From: an uncultured Barnesiella sp.
GTDB taxonomy: Bacteria > Bacteroidota > Bacteroidia > Bacteroidales > Barnesiellaceae_A
Direction: 5' to 3'
NCBI GenBank assembly: GCA_944321085.1
Contig: CALUJY010000010.1
Location: 42,518 to 106,517, forward strand
Length of the DNA: 64,000 nt
A program made the translations under genes and the position numbers. Below, piece after piece: positions 16,556 through 25,703 of this stretch. Position 1 is the first letter of the stretch, and every line of letters begins with the position of its first letter. The notes beneath the pieces are model-generated. The model saw nothing but the letters and a program-made list of their open reading frames with translations. It made no database searches and had not been told where the DNA came from.

Positions 16556-17138
16556 TATCGAGCAGCCACTCCAAGGAACGCGGCAAAGCATAACGCAGGT
16601 TCTTCTCGGCTTTGATGGAGTCGTGGAATACTATAATAGAACCATTACGGGCATATCGCTGTACATTGGCGACAACATCTTCACCCGTCAGATGGCGGCT
16701 GTAATCGCGTGTCACCACATCCCACATCACAATAGTATATCGCTCTTGCAGGGCGGCCGATTGCCGAGGCAGCAAATGTCCGTGCGGAGGACGGAAGAGA
16801 CGGCTTTTTATCAAATCGTCGGCTTTCGATACATTGTGCAAATATGCGTCGGTACTCATCTTTATTCCCTGCACGTGGCTCATGGTATGGTTGCCCACCT
16901 GATGCCCGTTGGCACGCAACATATCGAACAAACGCGGGTTGCGCGCCACATTATCTCCCACGCAAAAAAAAGTGGCACGTACGCCATAACGCGCCAATAC
17001 TTCGAGTACCCATGGAGTTACCTGCGGCACCGGGCCATCGTCGAAGGTGAGATATACCGTCTTGCGCACTTGCGGCATGCGCCAGATAGCCTCGGGGAAA
17101 AGCATGCGATACGGATAGGGAGGACGTTCTATAAACAT
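16530..17138 (-). CDS. Polysaccharide deacetylase (NodB homology domain)
   Basis: A compact 202-residue carbohydrate esterase family 4 domain. The catalytic motif TFDDGP is near residues 31-36 and the zinc-ligand motif HTMSH near 82-86, with RPPHGH as motif 3 and IVFHDSIKAEKN near the end. Family members remove N-acetyl groups from peptidoglycan or other polysaccharides. No classical signal peptide is visible; the N-terminus (MFIERPPYPYRMLFPEAIW) resembles other Bacteroidetes members that may be cytoplasmic or membrane-associated. It precedes and overlaps queG. Confidence 0.9.
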   Translation of the reverse strand: MFIERPPYPYRMLFPEAIWRMPQVRKTVYLTFDDGPVPQVTPWVLEVLARYGVRATFFCVGDNVARNPRLFDMLRANGHQVGNHTMSHVQGIKMSTDAYLHNVSKADDLIKSRLFRPPHGHLLPRQSAALQERYTIVMWDVVTRDYSRHLTGEDVVANVQRYARNGSIIVFHDSIKAEKNLRYALPRSLEWLLDNGFLFDTL

Positions 17139-17214
17139 CGTCGGATATTGTAAAAAAGCGGCAGCGTGCCCGATTTTTCAATTCGACACACCGCCGCGAC
17201 TTATTTTTTATCCA

Positions 17215-20200
17215 TTACATGGCCAAGCCCGATGCTTGCGCATCGGCAATAATCTGCTCAGCCTCGGTTTGCATACCAGCTTCTACCAGCATTGTCAAAC
17301 CAGCTTGTATGATATAAGCATGAAGGTTATAATCGCCTACCGACCGCAACTGCGACGGAGTAAGCGTCTGGTACCAACGCATATATTGTATGGAGTTGCC
17401 CACGATGTCACGCAACAAGACAAGTCCTTTATCGTTGGCGCCCAATTTCAGGTACGACTCGGCCATCTGCATCGATGCCAAATCGTGACGCACCTGCCAT
17501 CCCGGGATTTTCTCCATCACAAAGTCGAGAGCAGCAAGCGCCTTTTCGTTCTCGCCCTCTTCTATGAGACTGTTTACAAGCTCCGAGAACATGAGACGTA
17601 TCGTTTGACACATACGGCGCACGTTTTCGTCCAAATAGAGAGGATGCTCAGGCGTAGCCTTATCCAAACCGCCCCACTTGAATTTAGTCATCATGTTATC
17701 GTACATCCGTTCGGTATCCACACCCATACCTTCGTTCTTCACAGGAACCAAGTGATATGCCATACCAGTACGCACGAAATAGTCGTCAAGACCCAAATAT
17801 AGGCTATTGGAGACTGTCACGGCAAAATATACAGGACGTTTCCAACCCTGCTCTATGTTGGTATTGATAAGGTCTAACGACGCTATCTCACTCATCGTAA
17901 ATCCGGTTTTTCCGGCGAAGTTGGGCACTATCTTATCGACTATTTTGTCGATATACTTATCGGGTACGCCAGCACTATCGTGGGCTACCGCCGGGTCAAC
18001 GGGGATATAGAGCTTGTTGGTAGGCAAGTGATTTATCATGCCATACGATGGCAACTCTTTGGTCCACGCCTCATCGCTATACAAGAAGTTAAGAGCCTCG
18101 CGCACCGTCAGCGAATCCTCCACACGCGGTATTACATAGTTATATGCACGTTTGTCGTAAGCATATATCGTGGGAGTGGCCGAGATGGGCAGCGGAGCCG
18201 ATTCGTAAGCGGGACGCTTCATTTGGTCGATATACCAATCGGTCTGCAAATACGAGAGGTTGCACACGCGCACGTCGGTACGATAGCCTTCTACCTCCTG
18301 TGCATACCACAAGGGGAAAGTATCGTTATCGCCATTGGTAAAAAGAATGGCATTGGGCTCGACACTCGACAAGTAGTTCATACCGAAGTCGCGTGCTACA
18401 TAACGCCCCGAGCGGTCGTGGTCGTCCCATGTTTGGCTCACCATTTGCAGGGGCACCACCATGCAGAGCAACACAGCCACCACGGCAACGACAGTACGAT
18501 TCTCTACCTTGCACTTCTCCATCACCCACTCCAAGAAACGAGTTATGGCAGCAACGCCCAAACCTATCCAAATGGCAAAGGCATAGAACGACCCGGCATA
18601 GGCATAATCGCGTTCACGCGGCTGGTAGGGAGTTTGGTTGAGGTATAACACAATGGCTATACCCGTCATGAAGAAAAGGAAGAATACTACCCAGAACTGC
18701 TCGATACCGCGCTTGCCCGAATAGGCTTGGAACAACAAACCTATCAATCCCAGAATCAACGGCATAAAGTAGAATACATTACGACCGGGATTATCTTTCA
18801 TATCGTCGGGCAGATAGGTAGAGTCGCCCTCTATAAATTTATCGATAAACTTTATACCGCTTATCCAATTACCTTTATCTACTTCACCGTGACCTTGTAT
18901 ATCGTTCTGGCGACCTACAAAGTTCCACAAGAAATAGCGCCAATACATATAATTGAGTTGGTAATCCAAGAAGAAACGCAAGTTCTCGCCGAAAGTAGGA
19001 TTTTTCACCGTCTTCGGTCCTTGCGGCGTATTCACGGTCACATTGTGACCTTTGAAACCACTCCACTCCTTGTAGGCACTTATATGATTGGGTTTCTCGC
19101 TATACATACGGGGGAAGAGCATATTCAACTCATCTTCATATACATACTCTTCCTCACGGCCTATTTCTATGTAACGGTCGGGCTCATTTTCATCGGTCTT
19201 CACCACTTGGCGCATAATTTTCTTGCCCTCTTTGACAACGGGTTTGCCTGACTCGTCGCGTTTCACTTGCGAAGCGAAAGTACGGCCATAGAATAGCGGA
19301 TTGTCGCCATACTGGTCGCGAGCCAAATAGCTGGCAAGCGTAAAGACGTCTTGCGGCGAGTTTTGATCCATCGGCGTATTGGCCGTAGAGCGTATGATGA
19401 TAAGGGCATACGACGAATAACCGAGGAAGATGACCAACAACCCGGCCATTATCGTATTCATGGCTATCACAGGTGTCTTCTTGGCAAGCAGCAGATAAGC
19501 TACCAAAGCAGTTGTCAGCAACAGACCTATCCAAATGCCATCGCCTATGAAGAGTATTCCTACCAATACGACGCTCAGTAAGAACGACAACTTGATATAG
19601 AGTTCGTGGCGCTGTTTGTAACTCTCGTATATAGCCCACGAAATACTGGCAAGCGTGATGAAGAAATAAATAATCACACCCGTATTATAAGGCATTTTCA
19701 GCACATTGACGCAGAAGATTTCAAACAATCCGGCAACCTTTACAAAGCCCGGTATCAGACCGTAAAGCAGCAGCACGATGATGGCAAACGACGCCAACAG
19801 GGCTATCAATGAGCCTTTGGCGTTGACATTCTTAAATCTGCGGTAATAATATACCAAAACAATGGCCGGGATACACAACAGGTTGAGTAGGTGTACGGCT
19901 ATGGAAACGCCTATCAAATAAGCTATCAGAATCAAGAAACGATTGGCATAAGGCTCGTCGGCTACGCTGTCCCACTTCAAAATGAGCCAGAAGACCACCG
20001 CGGTACAGAACGACGAGTAGGCATATACCTCGCCCTCGACGGCCGAGAACCAAAACGTATCGCTCCATGCGTATGCCAAAGCTCCCACAAGACCGCAACC
20101 CAGTATCGTTATCATCCGAGCGGTCGTCATAGGCCTTTCTTCGGTTACTATCAACTTCTTTGCCAGATAGGTAATCGTCCAAAAGAGGAACATGATGGCG

Positions 20201-20463
20201 CCTGCACTCAACAAGCCGGACATCAGATTGACCATATAAGCCACCTGACTCGGGTCGGATGCGAAATTGGCGAAGAAGCGGGCTGTCAACATAAAAATAG
20301 GGTTGCCCGGCGGGTGACCGACTTCCAGCTTATAAGCCGACGCAATAAATTCACCGCAGTCCCAAAAACTTGCAGTAGATTCCAACGTAAGGATATAAGT
20401 GATTGCCGCTACGACAAATACCACCCAACCCATTACGACATTCAGCAGATTGTACTGTTTCAT
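17215..20463 (-). CDS. Large DUF2723-family integral membrane protein (TMEM260-like)
   Basis: From the ATG at 20463 the protein has 1082 residues; a longer frame from 20526 starts upstream of the promoter box and is rejected. The first 650 residues contain many membrane segments, including NVVMGWVVFVVAAITYILT, AYLIGVSIAVHLLNLLCIPAIV and VVAVVAVLLCMVVPLQ. The stretch SFWDCGEFIASAYKLEVGHPPGNP near residue 35 is the conserved DUF2723 motif. The C-terminal 400 residues look soluble and probably periplasmic. The family is related to eukaryotic TMEM260, an O-mannosyltransferase, and to GT-C enzymes; a role in protein O-glycosylation is plausible for Bacteroidetes but inferred. A TATCTTTG box lies at 20524-20531. 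Confidence 0.85.
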   Translation of the reverse strand: MKQYNLLNVVMGWVVFVVAAITYILTLESTASFWDCGEFIASAYKLEVGHPPGNPIFMLTARFFANFASDPSQVAYMVNLMSGLLSAGAIMFLFWTITYLAKKLIVTEERPMTTARMITILGCGLVGALAYAWSDTFWFSAVEGEVYAYSSFCTAVVFWLILKWDSVADEPYANRFLILIAYLIGVSIAVHLLNLLCIPAIVLVYYYRRFKNVNAKGSLIALLASFAIIVLLLYGLIPGFVKVAGLFEIFCVNVLKMPYNTGVIIYFFITLASISWAIYESYKQRHELYIKLSFLLSVVLVGILFIGDGIWIGLLLTTALVAYLLLAKKTPVIAMNTIMAGLLVIFLGYSSYALIIIRSTANTPMDQNSPQDVFTLASYLARDQYGDNPLFYGRTFASQVKRDESGKPVVKEGKKIMRQVVKTDENEPDRYIEIGREEEYVYEDELNMLFPRMYSEKPNHISAYKEWSGFKGHNVTVNTPQGPKTVKNPTFGENLRFFLDYQLNYMYWRYFLWNFVGRQNDIQGHGEVDKGNWISGIKFIDKFIEGDSTYLPDDMKDNPGRNVFYFMPLILGLIGLLFQAYSGKRGIEQFWVVFFLFFMTGIAIVLYLNQTPYQPRERDYAYAGSFYAFAIWIGLGVAAITRFLEWVMEKCKVENRTVVAVVAVLLCMVVPLQMVSQTWDDHDRSGRYVARDFGMNYLSSVEPNAILFTNGDNDTFPLWYAQEVEGYRTDVRVCNLSYLQTDWYIDQMKRPAYESAPLPISATPTIYAYDKRAYNYVIPRVEDSLTVREALNFLYSDEAWTKELPSYGMINHLPTNKLYIPVDPAVAHDSAGVPDKYIDKIVDKIVPNFAGKTGFTMSEIASLDLINTNIEQGWKRPVYFAVTVSNSLYLGLDDYFVRTGMAYHLVPVKNEGMGVDTERMYDNMMTKFKWGGLDKATPEHPLYLDENVRRMCQTIRLMFSELVNSLIEEGENEKALAALDFVMEKIPGWQVRHDLASMQMAESYLKLGANDKGLVLLRDIVGNSIQYMRWYQTLTPSQLRSVGDYNLHAYIIQAGLTMLVEAGMQTEAEQIIADAQASGLAM

Positions 20464-20523
20464 ATATTTCTGTTTTCTTTGCTTTGGTATGCCTTTGTTA
20501 CGGATATTTAGGCAATTGACCGA

Positions 20524-20531
20524 CAAAGATA
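20524..20531 (-). promoter_or_regulatory. -7 box (TATCTTTG, minus strand) for the DUF2723 gene
   Basis: The plus strand reads CAAAGATA 61 bases upstream of the chosen ATG at 20463, supporting that start over the longer frame. Confidence 0.6.
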
Positions 20532-20710
20532 CGAAAAGATTGGCAAATCATAGCGTTATACAGGCTTTTATGCCATAGAGCTCTTGCCGTTATGTTTTTT
20601 TCAGAAAATCGCTTTCTCTACTCACGCCATCGACAATGCCTCACACCCCGTCGTCATCTCCGTCACATGCGGCAACAGAGAGACAATGCCGAGAGCTGCC
20701 TAACGGACAT

Positions 20711-20753
20711 AAAAAACGAGCCGCCTTGCACCCGTGCGGCAAGGCGGCTTGTT
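20711..20753 (-). terminator. Rho-independent terminator after malQ
   Basis: On the minus strand a GC-rich stem (plus-strand arms 20716-20729 and 20739-20752, one G-U) is followed by TTTTT. It lies just past the malQ stop. Confidence 0.85.
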
Positions 20754-20773
20754 ATCTCATACGTCAATAAGGT

Positions 20774-23431
20774 TTATCGCCCCGTATGCGTTATCTTTTC
20801 CCGCATTTTGTCATTGAATGCCGTGGCCGCGAGCAGTTGCTCTATGGTGAGGTGCATGCGGTAGCGCCAATAATAAGGATTGATAGCCGGGACATTGATG
20901 CGCTCTTCTTGCGGATTCTCGCGACGCAACGTACCGTCCATCGAAAGCCAATCTTGCAAAGGCAATACCACGAGCATCGACGGCGACTCCAAGTGCCGGT
21001 CTATGATACGTTCACACACATAGGGTTCGCAGAAGTAAGGCATGGCACCCTCGAAACCCAATACGTTGTTATAAAACTCTTGCATGTGGGCACGATCTTC
21101 TTCCCACCAGCCGCGAATGCCCGACATATCGTGTGTCGATGTAGTAGCTACCGAAAGATAGGGATAGTTCCATGTATCGCCGAAAAGAGCATTTTGCGCC
21201 TTGGGCATACGCTGCACTTCGAGCGACAGAATCTGTAACTGCCACATCACCGTAGGAACACAATGCGGTATCATACCCAAATCTTCTCCACATACCAGCA
21301 TGTCGGTTGCCGACAACAGGGGAGGCAACTTCTTCATCGCCTCGCGATACCAGAAATCGTTGTGGCGATAGTAATAGAAATCGGTATATAACGCATCGAA
21401 GGCATATTTCTGATAATCGGGCAAAGAGCGATAGATATAGGACTGCGAGGCCGATATGCGCGGATGATAACGACCGTTGTTCATGGGTGCCTCTACAAAA
21501 AGCACTTCATCCAGAAGTTGCATCAAGCCGTCGCGTAACGTCGTGCTATGCTCATCGTCTTTCCCGTCAAACAGGGCAGCCACTTTTTGCTGCGTATCTA
21601 CCTCTTCGCGCAACCCATAGCAACCATTGCCCAACGACGTAAGATACTCGCGGCGCACCTCATCGGTGTAATCCCCGAATATCTCGCCCAGCATATAATC
21701 GCGCACATAGGGATGCGTATATAGGTCGGCATCGAAGTGGAACCCTCTCGCTTCGAGTTCTTCGGAGGTAAAAGGCAAGGCCGGATTAAAGTGTCCCAAC
21801 AGTCCGTGCAATGCACTGCATGGAATCTCCCATATCCTGAAAAATCCCAATATATGGTCTATGCGGTAGGCATCGAAATACTCCGCCATCTTTTTGAAGC
21901 GTGCTTTCCACCATCGATAATCATCTTTGGCTATCTCGTCCCAATTATACGTGGGAAGGAACCAATTCTGTCCCAACACCGAGAAATCGTCGGGCGGCGC
22001 ACCGGCTTGACTGTCGAGGTGGAAATAACTCGGCGTAGCCCACGCATCGGCACTGCGAGGGCTGATACCGATAGGCACATCGCCTTTCAATACCACACCC
22101 CTGCCATTGGCATAGGCACGCGTGGCCTTCATCTGCTTTTGCAGATGATATTGCGTGAAATAGTGTAAACGCATTGTATGGCTATGGGGGCTCTCGGGAG
22201 TCTCGAAGAGCGAAACGGCCGCCTCGTCGTAGGTAGCATAGTCCCCCCAGCAACGGAAGTCGGGCGTATGGTACTCTTCACACAACGTACGATATGCCGC
22301 ATAGGGCAACAACCAATGTTTATTGGCCGTAAAGAAATTCATGAAATCTTCTGTGGCAAGGTCTTTGTCGCCCTGTTGCTCGAAAAGCTCGGCAATATAC
22401 TCGCCCTTTACCTTATTTACCCGCTCGTAATCTATCTCGGGCAAAGCATTCAACTCTCTTTTTTGCTGTTCGAAGTAGGCTTTGCGTGAGGGGTCTTTTA
22501 TCTCGCCCACCTCTTCGACGCGCAAATACTGCGGATGCAACGCATATATAGAATTGGCGCTATATGGATATGAGTCTTGCCATGTGCCAGTCATCGTCGT
22601 GTCATTGACGGGCAATACCTGTATCATGCGTTGCCCCGTAGCGACTGCCCAATCAACCAGCAACCGCAAGTCGGCAAAATCGCCCACGCCGAAACTCTTC
22701 TCGCTGCGCAACGAGAAAACGGGTACGGCTACTCCCGCACCTCTCCACACATGGGTGGTATCGCTCATCTGCAAGCCCGAGAGCACTACGGCATCGTCGG
22801 CAGCGCCCTTATCGGCTACATAGCGACGGTTGCTTCCTGCCTCCCACATCTTCAATGCTCCGGTCAAGGCATCGAGTATGATGAATTTATATTCAAAGGC
22901 TGCACCGGCCTCCTCGGCATCGATAGAGACCATCCACACCGGATAGGAACAATCGTCCAACCGCAAAGCTCGCGATACGTCCCATTCACCCAACGCAGGA
23001 CAACTGCCCACGATGGCAAGCGTTTCATCAGGCCGTACCGAAGCCGATTTCACCTGCATCAGTATCTTGCCGCGGTCTGCTGTCAACGGCTCGCGCCACC
23101 CGCAACGCCGGGCGTAAATACTCTTGATAAATGCTGCACTGTAAAACGCATTTCCGGCAGGAATATCGTTCCACGCATCATAGATACGGCAATGCTCTAC
23201 ATGACTGCTCACAGAGACACTATGTCCCGACCACTCTTCACGCACACGCACTCCGTCGCGGCACACTACATATCTATATTGGAATGATTTTTTATTTTCA
23301 CACTCTATCTCTATCTGCCACCTATCGGTATCGTCGTAGGTCATGGCATGTATCTTTTCTTCGCCATCAAAAACAATTCCGATAGATTCTCCCCACAAAG
23401 TATGGTATCGAATACAAAAGGTTAACGTCAT
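20774..23431 (-). CDS. malQ: 4-alpha-glucanotransferase (amylomaltase) with N-terminal starch-binding modules
   Basis: An 885-residue GH77 enzyme that moves alpha-1,4-glucan segments between maltodextrins. The first 260 residues hold two CBM20-like modules (for example LTFCIRYHTLWGESIGIVF, and VKSASVRPDETLAIVGSCPALGEWD starting about 127). The catalytic domain shows LPVNDTTMTGTWQDSYPYSANSIYALHPQYL, DVPIGISPRSADAW, the nucleophile motif YRIDHILGFFRIW, acid/base CGEDLGMIP and TSTHDMSGIRGWW. This matches the long plant DPE2-like form rather than short E. coli MalQ. A terminator follows. It likely recycles maltooligosaccharides from glycogen or starch. Confidence 0.94.
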   Translation of the reverse strand: MTLTFCIRYHTLWGESIGIVFDGEEKIHAMTYDDTDRWQIEIECENKKSFQYRYVVCRDGVRVREEWSGHSVSVSSHVEHCRIYDAWNDIPAGNAFYSAAFIKSIYARRCGWREPLTADRGKILMQVKSASVRPDETLAIVGSCPALGEWDVSRALRLDDCSYPVWMVSIDAEEAGAAFEYKFIILDALTGALKMWEAGSNRRYVADKGAADDAVVLSGLQMSDTTHVWRGAGVAVPVFSLRSEKSFGVGDFADLRLLVDWAVATGQRMIQVLPVNDTTMTGTWQDSYPYSANSIYALHPQYLRVEEVGEIKDPSRKAYFEQQKRELNALPEIDYERVNKVKGEYIAELFEQQGDKDLATEDFMNFFTANKHWLLPYAAYRTLCEEYHTPDFRCWGDYATYDEAAVSLFETPESPHSHTMRLHYFTQYHLQKQMKATRAYANGRGVVLKGDVPIGISPRSADAWATPSYFHLDSQAGAPPDDFSVLGQNWFLPTYNWDEIAKDDYRWWKARFKKMAEYFDAYRIDHILGFFRIWEIPCSALHGLLGHFNPALPFTSEELEARGFHFDADLYTHPYVRDYMLGEIFGDYTDEVRREYLTSLGNGCYGLREEVDTQQKVAALFDGKDDEHSTTLRDGLMQLLDEVLFVEAPMNNGRYHPRISASQSYIYRSLPDYQKYAFDALYTDFYYYRHNDFWYREAMKKLPPLLSATDMLVCGEDLGMIPHCVPTVMWQLQILSLEVQRMPKAQNALFGDTWNYPYLSVATTSTHDMSGIRGWWEEDRAHMQEFYNNVLGFEGAMPYFCEPYVCERIIDRHLESPSMLVVLPLQDWLSMDGTLRRENPQEERINVPAINPYYWRYRMHLTIEQLLAATAFNDKMREKITHTGR

Positions 23432-23529
23432 AACATTATATATTATTTAGGAATATAAAGGTATATATTGTATTAAAATAATAGCAACTCGAATATCCAC
23501 TTTTTAGCATCGGTTTTATGCAAACGTTT

Positions 23530-25701
23530 TCATAACGAATTTATCCCGACCTCGCCGCCTCTTACGACATACTTGAAGACTTCGCTCCAATGCCTCGACT
23601 GCAAGCGTACAATATATACGCCGCCGGGCGAGTCGGGCATCGCCACCGACACCGGGACACCGGCAGTACAACGTCCTATCCGGCTGCCATATACCTGCCT
23701 ACCCGACATGTTATAAATCTCTATCACAGCATCATCGGCATCGACCGTCGGCATTATCGCAAATTCGCCTCGACCTACCGAGGGATAAAGTTTTGCCCGC
23801 TGCGCCGCCGGCGTCACTTCCACGCCACCCACCTGCAACAGATAGCACAACCCGGCATACGGGTTTATTTTACCATAACCGGCGTTCGATGGGTCTGCGG
23901 TATATTCGTCGGTCGTAGAAACAGAACGCAACACGGCTTTGGCCTCTTCGGGTGTGAGCATGGGACAAGCCTCCAACCACAAAGCATACACACCGGCCAC
24001 GATGGGCGATGCCATAGAAGTTCCCGAATTAGCGCCATAATAGTATAATTTGTCTCCGAAGGGGAATTCTCCTGCGGTCATACCGTAGAAGAAATTCGAA
24101 GGGTCGGACGCCAGCACCTCATTGAAAGCCGCCGTAACGATACAGCCCGGCGCTATTACCTCGGGTTTCATCCTGCCGTCGCGGGTAAATCCCCGGCTCG
24201 AAAAAGGAGCTACGGCATGCAAGGTATAGGCGACGCTGTATGTGCCGCCATTTTGTACTGCCACCGATGTATTTGTCACGTATGCTCCTACCGACGTAAT
24301 ACGGCGGCCTGTGCCGCCCACCTCCATGAGCGACATCTCGCGGTCGCCGGACAACCAATCATCACGTCCGAAGTCATCGAAAGTGTTGGCCGGTGCATTG
24401 TTCCACATATCTATACGACCGCGCTCGCCCTCGACGGCAAGCACGAAAAAGGCTCCGGGAATATCGGTCACTCCGCTCATGCTGAACAGCGTATTATACA
24501 ATCCGTTAGCTTCGCTATATGCCGATGCCGCCTCTATCAATATCTCTTTATCTTCATACAACAACACCGTGTCGCGCCATCCTTCCGCCACCGATAGCAT
24601 ACCGGTCGTAGCCTTCGGCATTGTGTCGTTATACCCGTATATCTCTATGGCAAAACGCACCGGGGCATCGCTCCACATATCGACCTCGGGCAAAACGAGA
24701 CGTTGCTGGCGGAAACCAGTACGAAAACTCTTGGGCTGCTTGTCGAAGTCGTAACCCAAATGATAGTTGTATGCACCCATATTGCCCATTGAGCCCACCA
24801 AAAGCTGCCCCGCTCCTTGCAGGCTGTCGCACATTTGGTCGAAAGGCGATGTGCCATCGTGAGGTCCCGACGTCCCGCCTATGCTTAAATTTATCACACA
24901 AGGCTTGCCCACACCGGCAGCATAATCGCAAATAAAATTTATACCGTCAACAATCCCCTCGGTATATATTCCGCCATCGGGAGTATGCAAGGCATCTACC
25001 AATACCAACTCGGCATCGCGAGCTACACCGCCGTAGGGATTTCCTTCGAAAGAACTTCCGGCTGCTATCGACGCCACATGCGTGGCATGCGTCTCTACGA
25101 CACACGGATGCGCTGCCAATATCTTCTCTTCTGTATCGAACAAGGAGCCATAGGCATAACCATCGGGAGGCGTACCGGTAGAGTCGTTTTGGTTCCATGC
25201 AACAGCTATACGAGTAGAGCCGTCGGCTCGCCGGAATGCGGCATGGTCCCACTGGAATCCTATATCGACCACTCCCACTATCACCCCTTTGCCGGTATAA
25301 GGCATAGGCAATACCGACGAGTTCCATACAGCATCATACCCTATATCTGCGAGAGCCTTATCGAGTGTAGGATATACCAAATCGCCTGTCGTTATATAGG
25401 TTACCCCGGGTATCTCGCCTATGGCCTCCAACTTATCATACGGCACCCATGCCGTAACCCAGCCGGCAGCTTGCGTACCTATCGATACACCGACAGCCTC
25501 CAAGGCCGCTGCATCGCGCGTCTGTATGGTTGCCGGCAAGCCGGCGACAGAGGCGACACCCGGCATACGGTATTTTCCCCCGCCATTCCGCAAATGCTCT
25601 AACACCATGCGGGCTGATGGCGAATAGACCGACGTATGCGCCACAACCGCCCAACAACAGACGACCGACAGGAAAAGCGAAATTATATATATCCTTCTCA
25701 T
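23530..25701 (-). CDS. Secreted subtilisin-like serine protease (S8) with C-terminal sorting-type domain
   Basis: Starting at the ATG at 25701 the protein has 723 residues with a signal peptide (MRRIYIISLFLSVVCCWAVVAHT). A TTG start 6 bases upstream would overlap the uvrA stop and is less likely. The catalytic triad is visible: Asp in VIVGVVDIGFQWDH, His in ETHATHVASIAAGS and Ser in NSGTSMASPIVAG. The C-terminal 80 residues (LYPSVGRGEFAI, IEIYNMSGRQVYG, PGGVYIVRLQ) resemble the type IX secretion sorting domain. It starts 2 bases after uvrA, so it may be co-transcribed with that repair gene, which is unusual. Substrate unknown. Confidence 0.9.
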   Translation of the reverse strand: MRRIYIISLFLSVVCCWAVVAHTSVYSPSARMVLEHLRNGGGKYRMPGVASVAGLPATIQTRDAAALEAVGVSIGTQAAGWVTAWVPYDKLEAIGEIPGVTYITTGDLVYPTLDKALADIGYDAVWNSSVLPMPYTGKGVIVGVVDIGFQWDHAAFRRADGSTRIAVAWNQNDSTGTPPDGYAYGSLFDTEEKILAAHPCVVETHATHVASIAAGSSFEGNPYGGVARDAELVLVDALHTPDGGIYTEGIVDGINFICDYAAGVGKPCVINLSIGGTSGPHDGTSPFDQMCDSLQGAGQLLVGSMGNMGAYNYHLGYDFDKQPKSFRTGFRQQRLVLPEVDMWSDAPVRFAIEIYGYNDTMPKATTGMLSVAEGWRDTVLLYEDKEILIEAASAYSEANGLYNTLFSMSGVTDIPGAFFVLAVEGERGRIDMWNNAPANTFDDFGRDDWLSGDREMSLMEVGGTGRRITSVGAYVTNTSVAVQNGGTYSVAYTLHAVAPFSSRGFTRDGRMKPEVIAPGCIVTAAFNEVLASDPSNFFYGMTAGEFPFGDKLYYYGANSGTSMASPIVAGVYALWLEACPMLTPEEAKAVLRSVSTTDEYTADPSNAGYGKINPYAGLCYLLQVGGVEVTPAAQRAKLYPSVGRGEFAIMPTVDADDAVIEIYNMSGRQVYGSRIGRCTAGVPVSVAMPDSPGGVYIVRLQSRHWSEVFKYVVRGGEVGINSL

Positions 25702-25703
25702 AA

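Noticed and set aside
20464..20526. Longer start for the DUF2723 gene
   Set aside because: The start would lie at the promoter box itself; the ATG at 20463 is a better fit.
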